Shown: positions 36,083 to 47,310, counted from the first letter of the stretch. The stretch: 64,000 nt of DNA from Triatoma infestans (GCA_011037195.1 JAAEAF010014363.1:209918-273917); one strand, 5' to 3'. Notes: generated from the letters alone by a model not told the origin. A program made the numbers and translations.

Positions 36083-37018
36083 CGAATTTTTCTTCTTCAT
36101 ATTATTACGGCACTACAGTCCTAAAGGACCCGGGCATCGTCCACAAGCCTCTGCCTTATATCCCTGTCTTTGGCCTTCATTCTCCACCGCCTAACACCCA
36201 TTGAGGTGAGGTCAACTTGGAGGATCGTCCAGCCAACGCAAGCGAGGTCTTCCTCTCCGGCGAGCACCACAGGGTCGACCATAGAGGAGCCTTTTGGGCA
36301 GTCTAACCTCCTCCATGCTCTCCACGTGACCTAACCAGCGAAGACGACATTTCTTTATAAAGGTCACGATGTCTTCATTCTTGTACAGCTGGTACCATTC
36401 TTCATTTTTTCCGAATCCTCCACTAGCAGTTCACAAAGCTTGGCGCCAAATATGTTTCTTAGGACCTTTCTTTTCCACATCCCAAGCAACCTTTCACTTT
36501 CTTTAGACAGTACCCACTTCTCATTAGCATACGTTACAACTGTTCTTGTTATAGTTCTATATATTAGAACCTTGGCGTCACGTGACAAAACCCTAAAGCG
36601 AACCACCTTCGCTAATGCAAATAAGCATCTGTTGCCAGCAGCTGTTCGTGCTTTAATTTCAGCTTCTATTTCATTTCTGTTCGTCACAACCGCTCCCAGG
36701 TATTCGAAACTATCTCCAGTTACGAACTCGTGAGCATTAATTTTCACCTTCTCAGGCACCGCAGCTTGGTTCCTGGATGACCTCATGTAAATAGTTTTTT
36801 CTTCGTTGACTCTTAAGCCAAGAGGCATAGCCTTTTTTTTCAAATTCCTCTAGAGCCCCTTCCAATGCTGCTCTAGTGCGCCCAGTGATGAGTACATCGT
36901 CTGCATACGCGAGGGGTTTGGTCAGTCTATTATAAATAGTACCTTTAGGCTTGGTCCTTATGCTCTTACTGCCCATTCCAATGCCAGATTAAACAATGCC
37001 GGCGCACGAATTTTTCTT
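36083..37018 (-). mobile_element. 5'-truncated RTE-like LINE with 12-bp target duplication
   Basis: Direct repeats CGAATTTTTCTT at 36,083-36,094 and 37,007-37,018 bracket a 912-bp minus-strand insertion (36,095-37,006). The insertion begins in the RT domain and ends shortly after the ORF stop with a GTAATAATATGAAG-like 3' end. The well-readable duplication and coding content indicate a fairly young insertion. Confidence 0.88.
36121..37004 (-). pseudogene. RTE-like reverse transcriptase, C-terminal half
   Basis: Minus strand. It opens with ALFNLALEWAVRSI (about 37,000-36,955), then the catalytic block LAYADDVLITGRTRAALEGA with YADD intact (about 36,912). One frameshift near 36,840 leads into GLRVNEEKT, FEYLGAVVTNRNEIEAEI and KVLIYRTITRTVVTYANEKW, the thumb region of LINE RTs that end without RNase H. 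The tail is RWLGHVESMEEVRLPKRLL, RRRGRPRLRWLDD and, after a second frameshift near 36,215, GVRRWRMKAKDRDIRQRLV, before TAG at 36,123-36,121. Two small frameshifts are the only lesions I see, apart from the missing N-terminal endonuclease. Confidence 0.88.
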
Positions 37019-37254
37019 ATAGTAATAAATTCAGTTAAAAAAATTAAAATTTACTTTAAACTGTGAATTCGTACTCTAAGTTTACTTGTACTTAACAAAT
37101 CGTATGTTAGATGGTGATAGTGCACGCTTAGTTAGTAAAAAGGACAGATACTCCTAGAATATTATTACATCATACTCCAGAAGACAGCTGCTACGTTAAG
37201 CACCGAAGCACTTAAAACTGAACGTCACAGATTCCACAGAACCACCTTAAAATG

Positions 37255-37662
37255 ATTTTTTTTTTAAGAAAAGGTTTTAAAGAAATGTGGTTGATGTATA
37301 TCTGTGCAGTTAGCCTTTCAATTTTAAAGGACAAAAACATAGGAATTTTTTGGAACCATTTTCCAAAAAAAAAACTCCGAAAAACTGAAAATAAAGCATC
37401 AAAATCCAATTGGTTGATTTGACCGAAATCTTCTTGACTGATGCGATAGTGAAAACCAAACCTCAAGTTTGAACATCCTGGATTCTTGAGATACTTTATA
37501 TATATATATTTATACGTCTTACATAGAGACAAACATGCACACACACAAATACAGACTACTTGCTATATTGGGAAACTTAAAGCATGTATTTCCGAGAAAG
37601 ACTCAACTTCGAAAATTTGACTAATCGCCAGACTTCCTCTTCCTAGGAGTAAGAGAAAATAA
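37255..37662 (-). repeat. Rep-A repeat, internally deleted copy
   Basis: Contains 'GATGTATATCTGTGCAGTTAG' (in part) and a 'GGTTGATTTGACCGAAATC' block, and ends with CTTCCTCTTCCTAGGAGTAAG at about 37,634-37,654. A long minus-strand frame across it is chance. Confidence 0.65.
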
Positions 37663-38560
37663 AAAAAAAATAATTACATTTTTTTTTAATCAAAAATAAT
37701 TAAAATCAGATCGTATTCAATTACAAGGAGTGATCCGGAAAGCCAAATATTCTGCTTTACAAATAAATTTTGGTTACATTTTTATTCATTTTAAATTATA
37801 TTATAAAAAAAATTACTAATAATTATCTTGGCGAAATCTCACCAGTCCTTTATAAGACGACTATGCGGTACATAACCTTGACTTCCACATTCAGCCCAGA
37901 CCTAGAGCTGCCTTCCTTAGTGAGATTCGGGGTCCACAACTTACATCGATAAAGCTCTATTTATCTTTCCATATTTCATTCATTCTATAAGGAAGTCGGC
38001 TATTAAAGGAACAAATAAGTGATCCGAGCAGATAATAGTTTGGTAAACTGTTTAAAATTAGAAATCAATGAAGATTTTAATAATATCACATTAATTAGGG
38101 ATTTTAGATGGATTTTAATGTTTATAAACTTTTCAGACTCTAATAGTTATTCTTATTTAAATTAGGTTAATTTTCTAAATTCACAAAAGTGATGTAGTTT
38201 AGCAGCGTCCCCCTAGGAGCTACCAAAAATCGTTTCCTAAACACATTCATACTTATTGCACAGATTTTGCAAAGAGGAAACCCTTAATGTTTGTGTATGG
38301 CCACAGATATACATTAGTTTTGTATATATATCGTATGAATAGGATGTGAGTGGGAGGCATAGAGAGAAAGAGAGAGCGAATGAGTAAGTAGAGATTGGTG
38401 CTGGTGTAGCAGTAACAGTCCGGGATTCCATGGACAACAAGGTCCGCAAGAGCGCGCGCAACACGGCCTGTTTTCCTAATTACTGTATACTTGAATTTTA
38501 ATGTGCCATTAGTTTAATTACATCACGACCGTGGTGGCGTTTGGGGTTCAGTCTGTATGG
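37663..38560. other. AT-rich spacer
   Basis: No gene or element was recognised. 38,355-38,380 is GA-rich. Confidence 0.45.
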
Positions 38561-38561
38561 A

Positions 38562-38628
38562 TAGAGAGAGAGAGAGAGAGAGAGTGGTGAGGGAGAGAAG
38601 CTAACACTGCTAAGAGAGTAGGATGGAT

Positions 38629-38673
<45 letters not shown>
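38562..38673. repeat. (AG)n and (TG)n microsatellites
   Basis: AG tract at 38,562-38,584 and TG tract at 38,634-38,673. The two minus-strand frames with poly-THTH and LSLS runs are translations of these repeats. Confidence 0.9.
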
Positions 38674-38674
<1 letters not shown>

Positions 38675-39505
38675 ATGAAACCGCAGACAGAAGCCCGTGG
38701 AACATGGTGTTGGGATAGCTGGAACATAGCGAAGCCCGCTGGCCAGAGTATATACCATGGCTGGTGTGGTATGGTCACCTCTGTCTAGGTTACCCCTTTG
38801 AGCATAGATATTGCATATTACCAGAGAGGCTGGTGACAATTATCAAGACCTACCCTTTGCTACTGCATACATAAACATTGACACAAACCATCCCCACCTC
38901 CTTTGTTTCTAATAAGCTACTCTCTCTCTTCTCTTCCTACTAAACCGACCTATGTACACCTTCTCCGTTGATGTCGCTGGTAGAGTGCTATATTATTCCA
39001 AATGCGTAATAATCCAGAACCTCTCACGTTCCCAGTGTCTCTCTTTCTCTCTTATTCTCTCACTCTCTTCGTCTCTCCATTCCCCGTTACCGTTCTATTG
39101 TTAACGCTTCAGTACCCTAGTAAATTATAATTAAAGCAGAATATAATTGCAATGCATAGATTATGACAAGAGGGTGCTTTGTTGCTTATAAACCCAGTAC
39201 AATATCATCAATAATTTCATTTTGGTAACAATACCTGGTGGTTATTAGTAAGGGACAACAATATGTTAAAACAAAACCTCAACATGAGTAAATGTGTATT
39301 ACAGTGATTCTTCATATATTTCCAACAAATACTGAATGTAATGAAACTTCCTACTAAATGCTGATAAAAAAAAAAAGTTGTGACGAAATAATTCATTGAA
39401 AAGCTTCTTGAAAACAACTTCAGAGAAGAAAAATCCTTTCAGAAAAATGTTTTTCTGGAATTAATGTATCCAGCAATCTTCCACAAAATCATATATGCTA
39501 GCAAT
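38674..39505. other. Non-coding spacer
   Basis: Mixed composition, with a CT-rich patch at 39,040-39,065. Nothing was recognised. Confidence 0.4.
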
Positions 39506-39507
39506 TT

Positions 39508-39690
39508 TTTTTTTTACGGCACCTCCTTTTTTATGGATCATTGGGGCCCGTAACCTTCTCAGTGCACTGCCAGTCTTCAGACAGTGTTCTCTTGTTACAG
39601 ACAACCCTGTCCATCGCCGGATAGTGAATTATAGACGCTTCTAGGAAGAGAAAATCTAAGGCGCAGCAATCTTGGACTCAAACCCGCAAG
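39508..39690 (-). mobile_element. tRNA-derived SINE, diverged and truncated
   Basis: Minus strand. Body blocks match the 33,149 copy (CCAATGATCCATAAAAAAGG, CACTATCCGG, TAGATTTTCTCTTCCTAGAA) and the poly-A tail appears as a T-run at 39,508-39,516. The head is reduced to a weak B-box-like region near 39,675. Confidence 0.65.
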
Positions 39691-39721
39691 TTTATATTAC
39701 CAAAACTGTTTAAGACCGTCA

Positions 39722-39800
39722 ACACTTTCTGATGATGGGCGAATGCACAAAACCGATCAATGACAACAAAATGAAGCAGACGATCATGGAAGATATCTCC
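39722..39800 (+). ncRNA. Decayed hammerhead motif (H1)
   Basis: CTGATGA at 39,729-39,735 and GGGC remain, but the stem II 3' side and spacing are altered (GAATGCACAAAACCGATC). The flank CAAAATGAAGCAGACGATCATGG identifies the family (positions about 39,767-39,789). It is not expected to cleave. Confidence 0.45.
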
Positions 39801-40178
39801 GAAGGAACAAATAATTAAAGAAAAATTTAATTAATATACAAATAATGTACAAATGAATATAAACAAAATTCATGCAGCTTAAAAGTAACTAACTCAAAAA
39901 CAAAACCAGCTGTTTTTCTATTTCCTAAAACATTCAACCTAGACGGTTGCCGTGGACAACATAATTTGTGTTTTGAACGGTTTAAACTGGATTGAAGTTT
40001 AGATTAATATCCCCTCCTATATTTTACATCATTTAAAGATCATGTCAATAGCAGATTCAACTCCCCCGTTTCCATGGAGCCGATAGAACGCCATATTTAA
40101 CTGGGACGTACTATTTTCAAGAAATTTACCAAAATCAAAATTATATCAGAACTTATATTTTCTACTATGTAATGTACA

Positions 40179-41178
40179 TTAGCAATACTTTTACTTTACT
40201 TTACATCGGCGTTTCCCTCTATTGGGTTGCCGTCAGGTCATTTCTCTCCACAAATCCTTGTCCGACCAGTCTCCTTGGCGCAATCCTCTGGCCGCCAATT
40301 CCTCCTCTATCTCCTCTTCCCATCGACGCGCTGGCCTTCCCCGCCATCTTCTTTGTGAGGGGTCCCATTTTCTGACATTTTTGCGGCCATTTTTCAGTGT
40401 ACATCCGTCTGAGTTACTCATACCACCTCAGCTTTTTCCTCATAACTCTCTCTCCCACGGATTCCTCTATATTCATTTCCCGCCGTACATCTTTATTTCT
40501 CACACGATCTGCTCGGGTCTACCTTAAATATCTCCGCCAAAAATCCATTTCAACTGCTGTTACCCTCGAAAACAGCCGTTGCGATGTAGTCCATGTCTCG
40601 GCCCATAGTTGAGAATTCCTTCCACGATGGAGTAAAATATCTTCTTTTTATTTTCTTTAGAAATGGTTTTGTTCCATAGGGTGGAACGGAGCATCCTTGT
40701 GGCCTTGCGCGCTGCTGACTTCTTAAACCCACCTAGGTGTCACATCCACCTACTTCTTCCAACACTGAGCCCAGGTACTTGAAATTATCCACTTTTTTAC
40801 AGGCCTGGCCATCCACTTCTAAATCACCCATTCGCTCCCCCCTATTACCATGTACTCCGTCTTCGAAAAATTTATATTCATGCCCTAATGGGTGTATTGG
40901 TGCTTCAATTTTCGAATAAGGAATTCCATATCATACCTATCTTGGGCCACGATTACCTGATCATCTGCAAAAAAGAGGGTGCAAAGGTGATCATCCACAT
41001 TGGGGAGACCCATTCTTCCGCTTTTCGTAGCCAATCGTGTGTGAGCCTGGCGAGATATATTTTGAATAACGTGGGAGACATACAGTATCCCTGTTTAAGA
41101 CCCTTTGATGCTGAAAAAGGCGTTGACAGAGTATTACCTCTGTCCTCATTACCTCAGAGTAATAATCAGTTAGCAATA
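40179..41178 (-). mobile_element. 5'-truncated LINE with 9-bp target duplication and (GTAAA)n tail
   Basis: TTAGCAATA is repeated at 40,179-40,187 and 41,170-41,178. The 982-bp insert between (40,188-41,169) reads on the minus strand from inside the RT domain to a short pentamer tail (TAAAGTAAAGTAAAAG in minus reading at 40,188-40,203). Confidence 0.85.
40225..41120 (-). pseudogene. Endonuclease-reverse transcriptase type LINE ORF2, C-terminal half, decayed
   Basis: Minus strand. FSASKGLKQG and MSPTLFKIYL (about 41,120-41,060) precede the catalytic box, readable as FADDQVIVAQD after frame change (about 40,970-40,935). MEFLIRKLKHQYTH, MNINFSKTEYMVIGG, a 'GLRSQQRARP' region and KKIKRRYFTP follow. 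The C-terminal tail is RKNVRKWDPSQRRWRGRPARRWEEEIEE, given here by its key pattern W-D-P and GRPxRRW (40,400-40,310). Many frameshifts and stops show it is older than the 36,121 copy, and its motif wording (FADDQ, KTEYM) shows a different subfamily. Confidence 0.8.
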
Positions 41179-41179
41179 T

Positions 41180-44100
41180 ATGTGATAAATTAAATGCACA
41201 ATGTGAAAGGCATATGGAGAGGTATTTCATAACGTTCATTGCAGGAGGTCACGTGGCCACCACTGGCACTTTAAACGATGGGTCTTAAAACTGTTAGATT
41301 TATTTAATGTAACTTATTTTTTTTTTTTTGCACATTTTATCGTTTAAAAGTTTTGTAGCGTAACTAATTTCAATTTATTTAAGGTCTTGCTTCGATAAAA
41401 TGCTAAAAAATATTATTTTTTATGCACCTGTTTTTAATTGAAATATTTATTTAACATTTTTAAAATTAACATAATAAAAATATATAAGTAATTAATAAAA
41501 AATCATAAGTGTCTTTAATATCTCCATAATAAAGTGAGTTAAACTCCTTTTTCGATTTCAATAGATAAACAATTTTCTCTCCTAACTCTTACACTCCTTT
41601 ATTAATAGCTTTTTACCTGTTACAGAAATAAATGTACATATTATGCGTGAATAAACTGTTTAGTAAAGAGAGCATCTTTTTAAACTTAGGCTAGGAAAAA
41701 CAGGATAAACTGAGCCTACTTTTAATGTAATCTGTATATTAGAAACCTGGAAATGTTTAATGAATTCATGAATGAATAATTCAACTTGACATTTCAAAGT
41801 TACATCTTATATGTTTGAGCTACTAAACATTTATTTGGATTTACCTATGAACTTTTTTAACGGCTAAACGAATTTAGTTTTCAATATTTGAATTTCATCT
41901 TTCCATTTGGCTAATTTATTTCTGCCGGATAATCGGACAAATCTATGAATTTCAAACTACTCAAGTGATTCAAATGAATTGTTGGTGTCTAATGAAAACT
42001 AAGTGAAATTGTACTACTCCTTAAAATAAACCAGATAATAGCAATGGTTTTAGAAGCTAGATATTGATTAGTATATTTCAAGAGGGTCAAAGATGAAAAT
42101 CGGGTAAATGTCTATGGGACCATAGAAGAAAGCAAAGTATTGCATAGACACTTTGCAGAGTCACTTCAGAAGTAGATGAGATTAGCAAAGAGGAGGCTGA
42201 ATCTCATACCACCACGAACTATTCTACGGGGTCTGATAGAAAGCCATAAAAATATATTGCAGGAATTTCAAAATAACGCAGCCATTAATGTCTAAATTAC
42301 CATGAATCTCTTTCAGCATTTTCTTCCTGTATTTTTAGTATGTAAATGTGGTCAATTCAACATGTATTATTATCTACCTGTATTGTCGTATTATAGGAAT
42401 ACAGTCTGAGCGGATAATTGGGCAGCAGCAAAATCATGCCGGAAGAACTCCGGAAGCGCTCGCGTAGAAGGCTCTGCTGTAGGATAAGAGAGCCATGGTT
42501 GGAAAAGATTGAGAAACCCTGAGCTATCGTGGGGAAATCACAACCATTTCCCGAGAGAAAGTAAAAAACCTTCCACTTTTGTTGTTCCATCGGTAGACGA
42601 GATGGCCAATAAGGGTCTGGTATTTTACTCATTAATGGGACAGGGCTGATGTAACAGTGTTTTCGGGAAGCATAATGGGCTTTTGAGGCTAACTGCATTT
42701 ACTTCCTTTCAAATTTCCTTAGTTCTAAAATAGAACTCTGAGCTAGAGATGGCCAATAGGCAATCTAGAACCAGTGACCTGAAGATCATCCTGGTCCAGC
42801 AACATTTTCTAGTAATAATTAGGATGTACCTCCACTGGGTGGCATCTCCTAATAAGACTTTCACGCCCTTTTATATGACTACCATCATATTCACTTATTA
42901 TTCTCTCTGTATAGTTGTGAATTTCTTAATAAAATAAAATGAAAAAAAATAAAAATATTAATCATGAAATAATAGTAGTTGAATTAATGTGCGCATACTT
43001 GCGCTTCTATCCCTAAACTTAACAGAAAAAAATCTTGTAGATAGCATGCACAGATACTACGGAATGAGTTTGGTTGAGTAACCGTTGAATCAAGGTATTA
43101 ACCAAATTATAGTCAAAGTTAGTCTACATTTAGTTGTGCACTATTCAATCATGCCTACTTGTTTTGTTCAGTTAGTAGAAATGAAATATATGTGGTATAA
43201 GAATTGTATTTACTTGTTATAATCAAAGTATAACAAGGCTAACATCAGTATTCAGTCAATCAAATCATAAGAATTCGGAATTTTGTGTTCGTATAATATT
43301 TTCAAATTATAAACCAAATTACGATTCTTTTATACAAGAAAACAGCTGCAGGAAGTCACTGACTGAATTTCCTTTCTTATTTGAATCATGTTTTATATTA
43401 TATTTAAACAAAGTATAGATAAATCTACTAATAATTTTAAACATTTAATGAATCAGATAAAAAAGTAGGTCATGAAAAAAATCTCAATATTCTTATGAAC
43501 GATTTTGTTTAATGTGTAAGTGTTGATTTGTGGTTGTTACAAGTTTCTGAACGCGCGAAAATTGATTAATTTGAAGCCCTACGTCATGTATCAAACATCT
43601 TAGTTTTAACCGCTGTACAACCTCTCCGAGTAATGTCATAATATCTTAAAAAAAATAAAAATAAAAAAAATAACTATTGCTTAAAAGACGGTGTTCACTA
43701 AAGTCGTTGTTAAAAGTTAAAAACTTTTCCTAAATTAACTTAGATATTGTCTGTCTGAATAGATTCAATTTTCGTATTAGCGTTTGCAATGTTTGTTGAT
43801 CATAGTTCTACAATGTGGTATAAATGAATTATTAACAAGAACACAAAATTAATATTGTTTCCTCATCGCCATTCTTCACTTTAAATATAATTTAACTATA
43901 ATTGGATTATATTCTCATTACAATGGATTTAAAAACTTCATTTCAGCAATTGTTTATCACTTAATTATCAGATTGTTAGAAAAGTTTGTATATAGAAATA
44001 GTTAAATTTAAAATTAAATATAAAACGAATGCACCAGTATCTTATTCTTCAAAATATAAACTTTCATTTTTCTACCACTTTCGACCATTTTTCTGCAAGT

Positions 44101-44750
44101 ATTTCAATTTGGTGACGGCAATACTCCTTCGGTTTTGAGGGGATAAACTACTCCAAACATAATCGCACTATTTCGTAATTGTAAGATTCTCGTCCCTTTA
44201 AATGAGCCAAGACTGGAAAAGACCGTAATCCAGATAGTGCTGCTGCTCGGCAGGATTGTAGCAGCTTGAGATAAAACGCTTATCTAAATTTTATCTGAGT
44301 CAAACTGGAACGATGAGCGGCAGCGTTATCATGTTACAAAACAGCTTTATTTCGGTTCATTAAAATGGAGTACCTCGTGTTAAGACTTCATAAACGCTAT
44401 CCGCTCTTCAGTAACAAAAATCAGAGTCAACTTTTACTGGGAACATTTTACAGGGAAAAAAGATTTTCTAGCGGAACAGTAGCGCTATGCTTTTCTCTAA
44501 AGTACCACTTAGTGTAATGTATGGTTGGTAACATTCTACGTAATTATAAAGCCCGCAAGGGGTATCTGTTGCATGCAGTTACTTGGGGAGTAGCTTCCCC
44601 AAAGGGTTACCACAGCTCAGTACTCCATGCACTTCGTCAGAACAGTACACAGTACACTTAAACTACACTCTATGCTTTACATTCAAGGACAAACACAGTA
44701 CACAAACTAGGGTCTCCGTTCCTAGTTAATTGGCATAAGCCAGGGGGAAG
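41180..44750. other. Long spacer without recognised gene
   Basis: AT-rich throughout. A region near 42,075-42,190 has a weak LINE-like wording on plus (VKDENRVNVYG, LHRHFAESLQK) that could be a scrap of an RT N-terminus. The 113-codon minus frame at 42,357-42,698 has no domain. Confidence 0.4.
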
Positions 44751-44995
44751 GAACGGATTAGCTCAGTGGAAGCTCGCTGGACTAGCAACGCGGAGGTCCC
44801 GGGTTCGAAACCAGCGTGCTGCCCTTAGATTTTCTCTTCCTATGAGCCTCCACAACTCACTGTACGGTGATGAGCAGTGTTGTCTATAGCTAGAGATCAC
44901 TGCTAGGAGGCCGGCAGTGCACTGAGAAGGCTCCGGGGAGCACAATAGATCTTTCAGGTCGCAGTGCGAAAATCGCCTCAACAATCTACATCTAC
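44751..44995 (+). mobile_element. tRNA-derived SINE with LINE-like 3' tail
   Basis: A-box TAGCTCAGTGG (44,759-44,769, exact consensus) and B-box GGTTCGAAACC (44,802-44,812, one change) form the tRNA-like head. The body carries TTAGATTTTCTCTTCCTA, CACTGTACGGTGATGAG and CACTGAGAAGGCTCCGGG. The last ~50 bases (GGGGAGCACAATAGATC and CAGGTCGCAGTG, 44,934-44,972) match the 3' end of the LINE at 56,226-56,263 rather than the 3' end of the other SINE copies here. This suggests the SINE is mobilised by that LINE. Confidence 0.8.
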
Positions 44996-45031
44996 ATAAT
45001 AATAATTATACACATTTGAAGCATCGATATA

Positions 45032-45074
45032 GAGTAACTAATCAAACCTAATTTCTCTCCTCATAACTCCATTA
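45032..45074 (+). repeat. Rep-B terminal scrap
   Basis: CAAACCTAATTTCTCTCCTC followed by ATAACTCCATTATA equals the 3' end of the LTR-like unit at 3,820-3,853. Confidence 0.55.
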
Positions 45075-45084
45075 TAACGCAATA

Positions 45085-45278
45085 GGTTTTTTTTTTTCTT
45101 GCAATTCTCTCCAAAACAGTTAAAACGATTTTCTTGAAACTTGTAATGCTTGCTGCAAAGATAGAAACATATCATTTAGAGGTATTAGAGGTATGTCAGT
45201 TAGTTTAAAAATCAAATTAGCACTAGCTGCCTTAGTGTGAGTAAGTCATGTGAATGTTTCACACCAGGTTTTTTTAAT
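45085..45278 (+). repeat. Rep-A 3' part
   Basis: It runs from the oligo-T tract through 'AACGATTTTCTTGAAACTTG' to the terminal hairpin ATGTGAATGTTTCACACCAG followed by a T-run. Confidence 0.6.
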
Positions 45279-45845
45279 TCAAGAATGACCATTGTGAGGT
45301 CCATAAAAAAAAACTAGCTCTCACAAGTAATCTACAGTAGTTGTAATATTGTGTAGTAAATTTAGCAATAAGTTTATTGTTAATACAGAAAGTTGTAAAA
45401 CTAGATTGCCCACTTGTTTTAAAACGTTGTTATGCTATCACAGTAACTAATATCCATGTTTACATTTCATTTCTAATGTAAACACTGAATTTCACTGGTA
45501 ACCTTATAGTTGCTAAGGTATATTTAAGAACTTTATTATTTAGTAGAAACATCATACTACAGGAAAGCTCAGCTCTCGCTACCAGTTTTGAAAGTACAAT
45601 AGCAAGCTTTACAAATCGTAAATGAATTCCAAACAAAGAGAGATACTTTCAGGCAAGTTATATACCTACATATGTTAAAGCGTGTTACTACGTTTGCAAA
45701 AGCTAAAAAGTTTCAGTAATTATTAATAAAACTCAGAAATTTTGTATTTCAAAATTATGTTATTAATTTCACATTTATGTTTTTCAATAGAATAATTGGA
45801 TAAAACTGTTGTGAGATTTTATTGTCTAATTGGTGATTTTTTCAT

Positions 45846-45990
45846 AAAAAAAAAAAAAAAATCTGGTGTGAATCACTCACACAAATTTTCTCTTGCACTA
45901 ATTAAGACAAATTAATTAAGAAACTTTCTTTAAATTGCGGAGATTAAATTTTTGATTATATTAAAATGTTATACATTGTCTAATGTTTAC
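45846..45990 (-). repeat. Rep-A 3' part, opposite orientation
   Basis: An A-run, then AATCTGGTGTGAATCACTCA and CACAAATTTTCTCTTGCACT. Together with the preceding plus copy it forms a tail-to-tail pair about 570 bp apart. Confidence 0.55.
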
Positions 45991-46162
45991 ATTAGATTAA
46001 AATGTTTTTTTAAATGCTACCGAATTGTTAACATTTGTATAAAAGTCTATGAGGAATAATTTCCGTTTATTTTTGCTGTGGTGAATAATTACTTTCTTTT
46101 ACTGCCAATAAGAGGAAGTATTTTAATTGTCAGAGACATTTCCCGCGGTAGCCTGCTTCATT

Positions 46163-46212
46163 TTGTGGTCATCGACCGGTTTCGGGCGTTCACCCATCTT
46201 CAGGATGCGTTT
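46163..46212 (-). ncRNA. Hammerhead ribozyme motif, complete core (H1)
   Basis: Minus strand, 46,207-46,170: CATC, CTGAAGA, stem II GGGT-GAAC-GCCC (one G-U), GAAA, CCGG, GUC, GATG. All conserved core bases are present and stem I pairs over 4 bp. Confidence 0.75.
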
Positions 46213-46337
46213 GTCAGATAGTGAGATAACACAGACTTGCACAGAGCAAATTCAGATCACTGAAGTGTATAAACTGAATCAGAATGTATAAACTGAATTT
46301 GCTCTGTGCAAGTCTGTGTTATCACACTGTCTGACAA

Positions 46338-46386
46338 ACGCATCCTGAAGATGGGCGAACGCTCGAAATCGGTCGATGACCACAAA
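46338..46386 (+). ncRNA. Hammerhead ribozyme motif, nearly complete (H1)
   Basis: Plus strand: CATC 46,341-46,344, CTGAAGA 46,345-46,351, stem II GGGC-GAAC-GCTC (one G-U), GAAA 46,365-46,368, TCGG, then TC at the cleavage site and GATG 46,375-46,378. The only family change in the core neighbourhood is C to T in the short stem III, which breaks the ACCGGU palindrome. Confidence 0.7.
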
Positions 46387-46765
46387 ATGAAGCAGGCTAC
46401 CACGGGAAATGTCTCTGATGCTTTCCAGCTCTGCGGAACCAACCAACACAACTATTTTAATTGTGTCAAATTTTCGATATCGAGTTTTCGCCGGAAATAT
46501 CTGTTTTGAGATCTCGTGATTCCAAAAAAGTGGTTTTTAGAAAATTGTGTGTGTGTGTGTGTGTATGTGTGAATGTATGTATGTGAACAGCATAGCTCAA
46601 AAACGAAAAATCGTAGAAAGTTCAAACTTGATATTCTGTTTCGGTATCACCATGGGATCTGACAGCAGGTCAGCGGTACAATTCCTCAACCGGAAGTACC
46701 ACTTTACTTAGTTTATTTTACTTTCTTGCGATTTTCTCAAAAATGGCTCCAAGGAATAATGGAAC

Positions 46766-47310
46766 CTAAAACCAACCTAATTTGATCGTTTCCTAACAAT
46801 TTCTTTGATAGGAATTTAATAAAGTTCCCCACTTGGACCTAATAAAAACTTTACAACTAAAACTTGTGCTATCATTTAATGACATTGCTCTCTATTTTCA
46901 AGTTAATTTTTCTTTTTCTTAAACTTTCAAAGCATTCAGCGGATGTTCAAAATGGCAAATTAGTACATTAATTATAATAAACAAGAATTATGCAAATTCT
47001 AGCATAATGTTTGATTTAAACACACCTATTAAAATCAAACCTTAATTCAATTCTTTTTAAAAACATTTACTTAATCGGCCTTACTAATATTACAAATCTG
47101 GCAATCAAGAAAATTTATTTTTTAGATTTTGGTAATACAAGAGTTTAGATTAGCGTGATTTCATAAGCAATGTGAAAGCAAGAAATAGTGTTGTTGGTGT
47201 TGAAAATGAAAACATAATACTTACTATGGAAGATTCTTCTCGACCGTAACTTATATGAAGGAAAAGGATTGTGAGATTCGGTCTTTTTAAAAAATTAGAA
47301 AACTTACATT
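46766..47310. other. AT-rich spacer
   Basis: No recognised features. Confidence 0.45.

Larger units (their letters stand above)
46119..46464. mobile_element. 322-bp insertion made of two inverted hammerhead-bearing units, 12-bp target duplication
   Basis: TATTTTAATTGT occurs at 46,119-46,130 and 46,453-46,464. Between them (46,131-46,452) lie a minus-strand unit (46,131-46,270) and a plus-strand unit (46,289-46,452) that mirror each other through GGATGCGTTTGTCAGA and CACAGACTTGCACAGAGC. Each unit carries a hammerhead core. There is no coding sequence. The arrangement resembles the inverted terminal repeats (pLTRs) of Penelope-like elements with the body missing, or a retrozyme-like non-autonomous unit. 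Confidence 0.8.
46088..46765 (+). repeat. Rep-A 5' half interrupted by a 322-bp insertion
   Basis: The 5' end TTACTTTCTTTTACTGCC and AAGAGGAAGTATTTTAATTG (46,088-46,130) continue after the insertion from 46,453 with 'TATTTTAATTGTGTCAAATT', the 'GAGTTTTCGCCGG' block, a long GT tract (46,546-46,568), GAACAGCATAGCTC and the 'GTACCACTTTACTTAG' region. The interruption gives a relative age: Rep-A first, insertion later. Confidence 0.75.

Noticed and set aside
36440..36733. 97-codon plus-strand frame
   Set aside because: Shadow of the minus-strand RTE reverse transcriptase, which has clear motifs.
38498..38839. Two overlapping minus-strand frames with poly His-Thr and Ser-Leu runs
   Set aside because: They are translations of TG and AG microsatellites.
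42075..42190. LINE-like wording (VKDENRVNVYG, LHRHFAESLQK)
   Set aside because: Too short, with no adjacent RT motif, so it could be chance.
42357..42698. 113-codon minus-strand frame
   Set aside because: No recognisable domain or element context, and no sign of splice-linked neighbours.
44759..44830. Possible functional tRNA gene with good A and B boxes
   Set aside because: The arms do not form a sound cloverleaf, and the sequence continues into the SINE body shared by other copies.
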